Of a stretch of DNA of 64,000 nt, positions 1 through 10,093 are shown piece after piece; positions within the stretch are counted from its first letter, which is position 1; every line of letters starts with the position of its first letter. A program made the translations under genes and the position numbers. The notes under the pieces were generated by a model. That model did not search any database. It had not been told where the DNA came from and saw only the letters and a program-made list of their open reading frames with translations. Source of the stretch: Parascedosporium putredinis (Eukaryota > Ascomycota > Sordariomycetes > Microascales > Microascaceae); NCBI GenBank assembly GCA_949357655.1, contig CASHTG010000001.1:310001-374000 (forward strand), in the 5' to 3' direction.

Positions 1-1619
1 ATAAATTGAAAATTGGCGTTTCTTTGACGGAAGTTGTCAAAGGTCGTAGCAATGCCGCCGTTGCTACGTGCATTTCAGTTCTGCCCAGCGTGGTATGTTT
101 GCATCTGCATCAAGATGCCCCCAATCTATTTTGAAACGGGACATGCCAGCACTCGGTGTATACAGCGCGTACCTTCCCGGCTCCAACCCATCATCGTAAG
201 CTCCGCAGTCGTTCCTGCCATCCAGAAAGCTCAATTCGCCCAGTACGGAATACCTGTGGGAAGGTAAGAGGCGGATTTAATACTCCTCCCACCTTCTGCT
301 CTGGGGATGGGTCTGTGTAGGTGCAAGTTCTATTTTTATCCAATGGGAGGTATGATCTACTCTCTCCTTGAGCGTAATGCAGTTTGGAGTTGGGATGGAC
401 TACCACCCTCCGTCTATAGACATGCGCAATACCTGCATATATAGAAATTTTAGAAGTAGCCAAGAAAGTCGAGTGGGATGCCATGAGGAAGAACGGGATC
501 AAGATCCTTGCATTTGACGTGATGGTGGCATTTGATCCTCATGATTTTGACTCCTGCTGATGGTGGAGAGGTTCCTCACTGTATCCTGATTTCCGTTGAG
601 GATTATCTGTCTGAGGCCCATCTATCCCCACGGGCCGCGGACGAAGGGTTCGGGTCCCAAATATTTTGGCAAGTGCGTCGTTTTGTTTGTTCTTTCCTGA
701 TTGTTTTCTTCTCCAAGATAAGAAAGCACGTCAGGTGGTCGACAAGGCCTCCACCAGGGAGCCAACCGTAGGTGGTGTGGTTGAGCGCTCCTCATGTGAG
801 CCATGACAATTAGTAGGAATAGTTGGTTGTTATCGCTCCGCCTATTCCTCCAATTCATGATCCTTGGATGTCATCAGCGGCGCTAGATAATTCTTCAAAG
901 GAAGGGGCGGCACAGTCCCGCGGTATGCCTCTGTGAGGAGCGTCGTGTAGGCGGCCGCCCAGAGCCATGCAAAGAACTCGTGGGTCCGTGCCACATGGAC
1001 CACAGTGACGGGCCGGGCGAGCTAGGTCCGGAAGAAGAGAGACGGAATAAAGTCCAGACACCATTGCGCTAATATGCGTAAGCCCCGGTCGGCCGGCGGT
1101 CGGCTCCGGTTTTTTACTGTTTCGGGAGGAGCTCTTCTCCACGGAACAAGCCTCGCTTACTCTCTCTATTGTCCAAGTCGAGGGGTTTATAGCAAAAAAA
1201 AAAATACTAGTCTACAGGAAACCTCTCAAAAGGCCAGCTTGACTAGGTCGGCAAAGATTTACCTTTCCCTTTTTACGAGGAGGGGTGAGAGATCGTTGTA
1301 GAGACTTTAATCGCTTATATAGGGCCAGAGATTCTTGACTACCGCTATCACACGCCATGGGTGGGCGCGAGGCTTGGTAATCGCCCAAAAATTACTAAGG
1401 GCTACATCATATTATCATGAGGAAAGCACGAAAGCCTTCCACTCGCGCCGTGCTTGTCTCTATCCGCTCTCCTCATACCAACGGAGGATATGGGTGGTAG
1501 AGAAAGAAACTCTCCTGACTTCCGAAATCCACAAACTGCCAGATAAACGATCGCCGCTTCTAAAATTCTTTCCTCTTTGATAATCGTCGAGTTTCGGTTA
1601 TCAACCAAATATCATCGGC
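1..1619. other. gene-poor left edge, no recognised gene
   Basis: Open frames here are short and low in coding character. One stretch on the plus strand, about 456-535, reads as natural-looking protein (begins VAKKVEWDAMRKNG) before a stop. It could be an exon of a broken or off-window gene, but I do not recognise a family and found no consistent splice partners. An A-run lies at about 1193-1204. Nothing else stands out. Confidence 0.4.
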
Positions 1620-2985
1620 ATGGCTGGGTCCAAGATCCTGATCACCGGCGCCACAGGTTATATGTGAGTGGCGGCCCAACGTTGGACAATGTTTCAATAA
1701 TCTCCACCTTCCATCCGGCAGGACCTTAGCTGGCCAAGCTCTGAGAGGGAAAAGAAGAAAGAAAAAAAGAAAAGAAAGGAACGCAAGAAACATTCAGCAG
1801 GAGCATGTGCAGCTGATAGATAATTGAAATCTCATCATTTTCTCTCTTCCTTTCTAGCGGAGGATCTATCCTCACGACCATTTTGAACTCGGACGACCCT
1901 GGCCTCAAGTCCGCCACCGTCTCGGCCCTCGTGCGTAAATCAACCCAGGCCGATCTTCTCCGCATTAAAGGGGTCGAGCCTATCTTATTTTCCGGGCTCG
2001 ATGATGTGGAGCTGCTGGCCAAGGTTGCCTCGGAGAATGACATTGTCATCAACACCGCCAGCGCCTTCCACGCCCGGGCCGCTGCTGCCTTGATTGAGGG
2101 TCTCGCGCGGCGCAAGAGAGAGACAGGAAAGGAGGTTCACCTCGTCCATGTACGGATCCTATTTTCTTCACCCTTGTCACAGCCTTCAGAGGTCCATGTT
2201 CTCCATCAGCAAATGCGCAAAGCGATCCACTAAGGCACTAACCGGTGAGAACAGACATCTGGTACGTCTAGTCTCGGAGATCAACCGGTTTCGGGGGCTA
2301 TCGCGAATCTAGGGTTTTCTCAGATAAGGATGACGACATCTATAACTACCTGCGCGCGCGGGAGGACCGCGAGCCGTACGCTCAGCGCACCACCGATCTT
2401 GTGGTGCTAGAAAAGGGCGCCGAGGCCTCCGTACGCACCTATATACTCATGTCTCCCACCATCTACGCCGTTGGACACGGCTTCTTCAATCGCACCAGCA
2501 TCCAGATCGACACCCTCATCCGGGCCGCCTACCGCCAGGGGTTCACTTCGGTCATCGGTGCGGGTGAGGCTGAGTGGGATCATGTGCACATCGCCGACCT
2601 CGAGAACCTGTACCACGCTGTACTCCGCCGCATCGTAGCCGGCCAAGACCTGGCCCATGGGCAAAGGGAGGGCATCTACTTCACGGGGACGGGCCACCAC
2701 ACCTGGCGCGAGGTCTCGGAGAGAGTGGCGCGGGCGGGCAAGGAGCTCGGGTACCTCGATACGAACGAGGTTCGCGAGGCGTCGCTACAGGTAGCGGCGC
2801 ACGAGGTCACGGGCAACAGCAATACGCAGTGGACGGAGCTGGGCTTCGCGTCAAGGTCTCGAACGCTAGCCCCGCGCAGCCGCGGGATCGGATGGGAGCC
2901 GACGAGGACGAGGGAGGACTTTGAGAGGAGTTTTGTGCAGGAGTGGAGAGAGCTGATTCCGGGGCTGAAGAAGAATACTGTTTAG
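1620..2985 (+). CDS. NmrA-like / SDR-family NAD(P)-binding dehydrogenase, frame-broken
   Basis: Extended short-chain dehydrogenase (NAD-dependent epimerase/NmrA-like), probably a cytosolic NAD(P)(H) oxidoreductase of unknown substrate. Exon 1 (1620-1663) encodes the Rossmann start MAGSKILITGATGYI, which joins GGS in exon 2 (1858-2149) to give the GATGYIGGS dinucleotide-binding loop. Exon 3 starts at 2255 (HTSGTSSLGDQPVSG). It then needs one extra base in the G-run 2293-2297 to continue as YRESRVFSDKDDD, SPTIYAVGHGFFN, WDHVHIADL and HTWREVSERVA, and ends at 2985. All three blocks are typical of fungal members of this family. Introns are 1664-1857 and 2150-2254. An alternative acceptor at 2271 restores an open frame but deletes the conserved TSG segment, so I prefer the missing-base explanation. 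The start is the first ATG and directly precedes the glycine-rich motif. Confidence 0.82.
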
Positions 2986-5827
2986 GGGTTCAGCCTGGGA
3001 AGACTTGAGCAGAAAACAAAAATTGATGGGTTTCCTGATGCAGGGTCGGCCTGATATTCTTGCGCTATTGGCGAATCATTCTTCTCCATGTAGGTAGGTA
3101 ATAGGCCCAAATACGCCTCGCAACACTTGTTCGTCTCTACCACCATGAGTCGCTGGAATAATAGACGTACATCTATTATGAGTAGCGGACCCAACATCTC
3201 GTGGGCCGCCTGCAGGTCTCGGTGTGAGCTTTGTATCTGCCGCGTCGCGTCAAGGCGGCGTCTCGTTTAGTACAATAGTGTGAGTTTCTACTTCATCCAA
3301 GAATGTAGCCTCCTCTCCCACTCTTGCCCAAACTCGTCACCAGGACACACGCCTCTCTGCAAGTCGGCTGCCTGGCACCTACAGATATGGGTTTATGGCG
3401 CCGACTTTGCCGTGGAAAGTGTGTTTTATGGGGTTAATAGTATGGATAGCGCAGATATATGCAATTCCCGGTGGCCAAGATGCCATGCTATGCTCTGCAT
3501 CGGCTCTTTGCTTTTTACTGTTTTCTTTCCCATCCTGGGTGTGGTAAACGCTCCAAACGAACAGTGGGACATGAGGCATTCGGCCACAGGACTGACAAGG
3601 CGCGCCAATGGAAAAAGAAAAGAAAAAGGAAGGAAAGAAGAAGATGTCATCTCGTAGCTTTGGCGCAAAAGAAACCTACGAACTGCAGATCCCTGTTCTT
3701 TCCCCCTCCGCCCCCTTCCTTACCCTAGTCCGAAAGCGAAAGAGAAGAGCGCTATGGAGGTGGGGGAGAAGAGAGTCCAGTGCGGATGAAGTCGCCCTTG
3801 CTTTCGCTAGGAAAACGCCTCCCAAGACACTAGCGTCAAGCCCGTTTCCGGTGGCTCTTCATCCAGGGGACAGAAGCGATTCAGGCACGATTCCAAAATG
3901 GAAGCACGTCCGTAGGCCCAGCCATTTCATCGTTCCCACATGACCACCGCTCTCTGGGTATTCTGCGATGGAGGACCCTGAAGAAATCGGGGAAAGGAGG
4001 AAAGTACTCCACTGGCAAAGGGAAGAAGATGGAACGAGGTCCCCTCAAATGAAGAAGTGGACGAGGAAACCTCCTAATGGATGAAATCCGCCTAAGAGAC
4101 CGGAGTAGTTGGCCACTGACGCAGTCTCCCACATTCTTCCTCGTGGGGCCCTCCCCTTCCCCTGACGATAAGCACCCCGTGCGCTGGATGGTGACTGACC
4201 TCGTGTTTCTCTGTCCGCGAGGGGTGAGGCCAATGACGAATTGCCTAGTGAACACAAAGGCCGTGTTTGACGAATAGCTGATCGGTTGGACAACGTGCAT
4301 CCCTGACCCCTGTTGTGTCTCCTCGCCCTGATTTCTTGTTGCCGCTCAATTCCCGGGCGCATGCGTCAAGGGTCTAGGGATACTCCTCTTATAACCAACC
4401 CACTTTAAATGCCGGCCCGCGGGGATTGGCGGCCATCCTTATTTCCACGTTGATCGTGGTGCGACAACTGAGAATAAGTGGATAATACCGCGAAATTCGA
4501 CTTGGGAGGGAGGCCATTTATGACTTGTACACAATGAAAGACAGTAAAGGTTGGCAGGAGGAGAAAAAAGGAAACCTGTATCACTCCCGAAAGAAGGCTG
4601 GTGGTTTACGCCACCAGCACCAGCTGTCCGGCTAGGACGGGCCTCGACTAACATCTTTTTTTCTTTCTTTTTCTTGTCTTTCTTGTCTTTTCTTTTCGTA
4701 CTTTCTAGCTCTTTTCATCCAGTGCTTAGGCCGTGCTCGCGGCCCCCTTTCGCGCCGCTTTTCCACTCCGGGCCAATGTCCTGATTGATTTATATTGATG
4801 GTTGATGGAAAATGTGGCATTCGGCGTGGAAGCACAGGTACGAATTTCCGCCAAAGAGAGGCGCGATTACTTGGCCGGCGATTCTTGCGCCAAGCACTCA
4901 TTCTTCGGCCTCCTATGCCTGATAGAGTCCACTGTCTCTGTCTCTCCAAGGCTGCCAAGGGGAGGGGAGGCGTGGCGTCCCAAGCTGACGGGCGGTCAAT
5001 GACACGAGGAAGCAGCCAAGGCCGGGTCTCAAAGGAAGTTCTAGAAACCTCCCATCAAGTTCACTCCCTCTTACAGGTCCAATAGCTGTCAAATAACGGT
5101 AGGCCAAGCGCGCTCTACAAGCGCACAACGGCGGGATGCAGCCCAAGCCCAAGAATGGGTCCAGCTATCTTGGTCTGTCACTCCCCTTACGTCGAGGACG
5201 GTGGCCACGGAACCGGAGAACTGCGAGTTCCTGTACTATCGCACCTGCTCCCCTTTTCTGCCCACGCTGCGCAGTGATGCAGGGACCGTAGCACCCCGTA
5301 TATGTAGCCTCGATGCTCCTCCCACCCCGTTCCTCTCCCTCCCGCTGCCCCCCAATAAGTTAGTTGTATGCATCCGTCGGCGACTGAGTGGTGTTTAAGT
5401 GTCTCTTCCCGAGAACGCCTCCTTTCCCTTTTTTCTCTCCTCTATCTGGCCCTCTCTAGGGTTACTCCGCACGGAATTTCCCTGCGCTTCCCTCGCTAGG
5501 TCTGTCTAATAGGCCGTCACTTTCGCTCTTTCGCTGTGCGCGAGCAGGCCACTCCGCTACTCGTCATCATACCTATACCCTCTCCCACAACCCGCCCCAG
5601 TCAAGACTTGTTTTCAAGTGGCGCTTAGTTCAGGAAGAGAAGACACCTGACACACGTTTCGACGCTCGTCTCTCTCTTCTAACCGGCACACTCGCTTCTC
5701 CTGAGTCTTCTCTCACTCTTGACTATCCATACCCCTGCTTTTGCCCTTTTGGCTAAGCGGAGCCCCTCCCAAAATTTTGGGCTTTTCTCCCTCAACCTAT
5801 GTATATACACACACCGGCCCGGCAACC
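2986..5827. other. 2.8-kb intergenic region
   Basis: Between the SDR gene and the peroxidase. Only short overlapping frames on both strands, with no domain-like sequence. Pyrimidine-rich stretches at about 5300-5720, just before the peroxidase start, look like promoter/5' UTR sequence. I saw no tRNA or repeat. Confidence 0.5.
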
Positions 5828-8800
5828 ATGAAACTTAGAATATCTCTCGTGTGTTTCCTCGGCCTGGCCCAAACCATTGCGGGAGACCCCACGTGGCCGA
5901 GCCCGTCAGACGACCTCGAAGAGGTCATGTACCAGCTCTTCGGCTTCCGTGCCCGCAAATTCGCCGATACCGTCTCCCCTGCTCCAACCAAGGGTCCGGG
6001 CCCGGCCGACAAAATGCGGCCGAGTGGCTACGTACCGGCTTCCACGACATGGCCACGGCCAACACCGTGTTTGGCTGGGGCGGCCTCGACGCCTCGCTGC
6101 AGTTCGAGCTGAACAACGGCGAGAATGCCGGGCCTGGCTTCGCTTCCACCCTCGGCTTCATGTCCCAGTACTACAACAAGAGGACGAGTCTGTCCGACCT
6201 ACTCGCCCTTGCCGTCTATGCCTCCGTGCGCGCGTGCGGAGGACCACCTGTCACGGTGAAGCATGGGCGCGTCGACGCTACTGTCAAGGGGCGGACTGGC
6301 GTCCCCAGCTGGGCAACTCCATCGGCACCTTTCGAGATCAGTTTAGCCGTATGGGCTTCAACAACGCCGAGATGATCCAGCTCGTCGCGTGTGGTCACAC
6401 CCTCGGCGGGGTCCACAGCGCCCAGTTCCCCACCGTCGTCCCACCGGGCCAGTTCCCCAACGACCGCGCGCCCCTTGACAGCACCGATGCCATCTTTGAC
6501 AATGCCATTGTGACCGAGTACCTCGATGACTCCACAGACAACCCCCTTGTGCGGGGTCCCTCGGCGCGCCAAAATTTCAACTCGGACTTCATCGTCTTCA
6601 ACTCAGACGGTAACGCCACCATGCGCGCCCTTGCTGACGCCGCCAGGTTCCGGAGCGTGTGTCAGGACGTCTTCAGCCGCATGGTCGACGTGGTCCCTGC
6701 TGGCGTTGTCCTGTCTAGCCCCGTGCTGCCATACACGGTTAAGCCAGTCAACATGCAGCTGATACTGGCTTCGGATGCCGGCGCGTTGCAGTGGAGTGGC
6801 TACATTCGCGTGCGGACGACGGAGATGCCGCTCGCCGACATCCTCAACGTGGTTGTCACCTATAAGAACCGGTACGGGCAGGCGGATTGTGGATCCCTCT
6901 CATGCTCAACGACACTCACCGTCCAAGGCGTTGGTACGGGCTTTGATGAGTCTTTTGCTGTAAGTTCTTTCACTCGCCGGATGGATTTCCTTTTCTCTCT
7001 CTGTTTCTTTGGCACTTTCCTCCCCTTCAGTTTTTCACACTGAATGATGTCGCCCCATTCCCACCCAGCCCCTCGAAGTTGTTGCTGATATACCGTCCCA
7101 AGTTCTTCCCCATCGACCGATCCATCCCTGTGGCTACCGGAATCTCATCTTTCACTCTTGTCGTCAACATGAAGGATGGCGCCAAGCGCGCCTTTGACAA
7201 CAACGGCAACGGGTACCCCGTCCAGGACGGCATTGTGATCCAAAAGCAGCAGAGCTGCCTCCTCCAGACTTCCGGCACCTTCACCCTCACCACCGCCGTC
7301 CGCAACGACCTAGCTAATCAGCCCGTGGCAGCCACCATACAGTATAAGACCAAGCGCGACACGAACCCGACCCACCTCTTGAGCGAGATGGCCCTGTCAC
7401 TGACTAATGGCAGCTGCGTTGGTGCCTACACGCTGTTTACGGGCTCCACTACTATTCCCGGAGGGTTAAGTGCCTCGTCCGTGATAGATGTCGCCGTGGG
7501 CTCATACAAGGAGCTCTTCCGGTCTGTGAGCGATATTGGGGGCTCGTGTCGCCAGTTTACGGGTACAAGGACGTGCGAGACGCGGGGGTGCCGTCTTCAA
7601 TCTCGTCGCCGCCGAGCACCAGCTCGACTTCGACAGCCACCAGCAGCGGGATAGTCACCAGCAGCTCGGCCGTGTCCAATAGTGCACCGTCCTCTGAGAT
7701 CGTGACTAGCACGACGGGAGACCCAAATCTCGTCTCATCCACCGCTTTCTCCTCATCCTCCTCCTCCTCCTCCTCTGTGACCATATCCTCGGCGAACACT
7801 GTGACAACGCAGTCTGTCCAACACCGCCCGACTGTCGGCGGCTACGAGCTCGTCGCCTGCTGGACCGAAGGCGCGCATTCTCGCGCGCTCAAGGGCGCTT
7901 CCTTTGCCTACGATGGCATGACGCTTGAATCCTGCATGGCGAATTGCACGGGCTTCGCCTACTGGGGCACCGAGTACGGCCGCGAATGCTACTGCGGAAA
8001 TTCCCTCGACGGCACCTCAACCGAGGCCCCACTCATAGACTGCGACGTCGTCTGCTCGGGGACCGGACGCAGTACTGCGGCGGCGGCAACAGGCTCGAGC
8101 TCTACTCTACAACTGCCGCGGTCTCAGCGCCCACCCCGACGGCAACCCTTGCGCACCTCCCCACGCTCGGCGTCTACAACTTGGTTGGCTGCTGGAAGGA
8201 AGGCCGGGGTTCCCGGGCAATGGATGCAAGGGCGACAGCGTCGGTAGATATGACGCTAACAAAGTGCAAAGAGTTTTGCAACGGATACGAGTACTTTGGT
8301 ACCGAGTACGGGAGAGAATGTAAGATTTTTGTCGCCTCTTTTTACCCTTTCTTTGCCTTTTTCTTTTTCTTTTATCCTATCCTAACGACCAGCAAGGTTA
8401 CTGCGGTGACTCGCTTCATGAGACTAGCGAGGAGGCACCGGCCGAGGACTGCAGCATGGTTTGCTCGGGTGATGAGTACCAGTATTGCGGCGCGGGCAAC
8501 AGGCTTGAACTCTACAGGAGAGCGGAATCTGGGGTCGCCTCTAGTACACAGGCGGAAACAGCCACAACCGTGTCCTTCTCGACATCACCATCCGTCGTGC
8601 CCTTTTCTACAACCTCCTCTTCTATCCTCTCTTCCACCATTAATGCCTCACCTACGCCGACAATTGTAGGAAACTTCACCTTTCAGGGTTGCATCACAGA
8701 AGGCAGCGGAGTACGCGCCCTCTCCCAAGCCGGCCTCGCCGACCCCCAACTAGACCTCGAGCACTGCGCCGAATTCTGCTCCAACTACAAGTATTTCGGC

Positions 8801-9279
8801 ACCGAGTACGCGTCCGAATGTTACTGCGCCGATTCCCTAGACCCTTCATCCTCGGAGGCCGACCCGTCCGAGTGCAACATGCCGTGCTCTGGCGACGCCT
8901 CCCAGCTCTGCGGCGGGCCCAACCGCCTCAGCCTGTACGCATCGCTGAGGAGGCCCCGTCAGCCCCTCGCCACCCGGAAGCGGTAGGCAACTATCGTTTC
9001 GTGGGGTGCCGCACTGATAACGCCGGTGGCACTCGCGCGCTTGCGGACGGGGCATTCGCTGACGACGATGCCATGACCGCGGCGAGGTGCGCGGTGCTGT
9101 GCGACGGGCACGCCTTCTTTGGCACCGAGTACGGGACAGAGTGCTACTGCGGCAGCGAAATTGGGCGGGCTAGCGAGATGGTGGAGGAGGGCGAATGCGG
9201 GATGGAGTGCAAAGGAGACAGGAGTGAGTTTTGCGGAGGTCCCAATAGATTATCGGTGTATGCTCTCGCTGCGCGATAG
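5828..9279 (+). CDS. secreted heme peroxidase with four C-terminal WSC domains, frame-broken
   Basis: Predicted extracellular heme peroxidase related to fungal class II/plant-type peroxidases, with carbohydrate-binding WSC modules. The signal peptide starts MKLRISLVCFLGLAQ. The distal site is WLRTGFHDMA (His codon 6043-6045) and the proximal site is VACGHTLGGVHS (His codon 6396-6398). A beta-rich middle region, a Ser/Thr linker (7600-7800) and four cysteine-rich WSC repeats follow, at about 7834-8110, 8165-8520, 8665-8950 and 8985-9270, each with a FGTEY/WGTEYGRECYC-like core and a CGGxNRL end. Introns: 6960-7102 (or 6960-7030; the longer one gives the family's FAFFPI junction) and 8320-8396 with branch-like CTAAC. 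The frame breaks five times, each as if one base were missing: C-runs 5976-5979, 6303-6306 and 8954-8957, G-runs near 7561-7563 and 8058-8061. No other stops interrupt it, so sequence error is likelier than decay. Likely role: oxidation at the cell wall or on plant polymer; the substrate is not inferable. Confidence 0.88.
7750..7776 (+). repeat. CTC microsatellite encoding poly-Ser linker
   Basis: An imperfect run of CTC/TCC triplets inside the peroxidase linker encodes a serine tract just before WSC domain 1. It is a candidate for length polymorphism and O-mannosylation. Confidence 0.75.
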
Positions 9280-10093
9280 ACAAATACTCGCTACCGGCTG
9301 TGCGAGTGGACTGTTCTTGGAGTTTTCTTTCAGTTCGGATTCATTCTTGTCCTTATTCCCCTTTCCTTCTTCCCTTCTTTCTTGTTTTCTTGTATATAGT
9401 TTACGATATGGATAAAAACATAAGCCGGATACGAAAGCGGTTTCTGTTTTGGGGAGTTGAATTATTTAACTGTGTAAGTCAAGAGAAAGGTATCAAGAAG
9501 CCTTTAGCAACCTACGCCCTTCCCATATTCAATCATTTTTTATAAATCTTTTCCTTCCTCTTTTCTGCTTTTAATCATCTCCATCTCCCTCAGTGGTCCA
9601 TGCCATTACTAGGTGACCAGGTGTGTAGATGTCTTCAAAAATTGATGCGCCAGGGTTTGTTTTCCAACGATTGACTATAAACTATACGTGTCATCTTGAA
9701 AGGCATCCATTGCATCCATTTCAGATTGTGTTCAACATCGGGATTTACATGAAGAAAGTTTAACCAAGACGACTGAAGGAGCTAGATAAACTAAAGAAAA
9801 AGTAGAAGAAGAAAAGGACCGCCAAATCATGCAATAAGCCTAGGGTTCGGTATGTAGATCTGCACATGAAAACATCCTCAGGCAAGAAGGGTAGTAAAAA
9901 GAACGGCAAAGCTAGAACCTATGCAACCTAGTAATCTATACAATAACATTATACATCAAGTCCCAAAATATGACCAAGGCAAGGGACTCTTCTAATATTA
10001 AACCTGCCCCATGAGCTTGACCTCGAAAACGTCAAAAGAGAAAAGGGACACGTGCGTACGTCTAAGGATTAGAACAAGGGGCTGCTTCGTCTC
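9280..10093. other. convergent intergenic region
   Basis: About 0.8 kb between the 3' ends of the peroxidase (plus) and the DscA gene (minus). A+T-rich, with several TTTTCTTT and AAAGAAAAAG tracts as expected for 3' UTRs. No gene is visible. Confidence 0.5.

Noticed and set aside
590..665. GGTTCGGGTCC B-box-like word
   Set aside because: Only three stem pairs, and position 58 is not A; no cloverleaf could be drawn.
2262..2312. 51-nt mini-intron in the SDR gene to repair the frame
   Set aside because: It would join in the wrong phase and remove the conserved SSLGDQPVSG block.
5877..7043. Peroxidase fragment as an independent 388-aa protein
   Set aside because: Its first about 140 residues are out of frame; the distal His motif lies in another frame, showing it is part of a larger broken gene.
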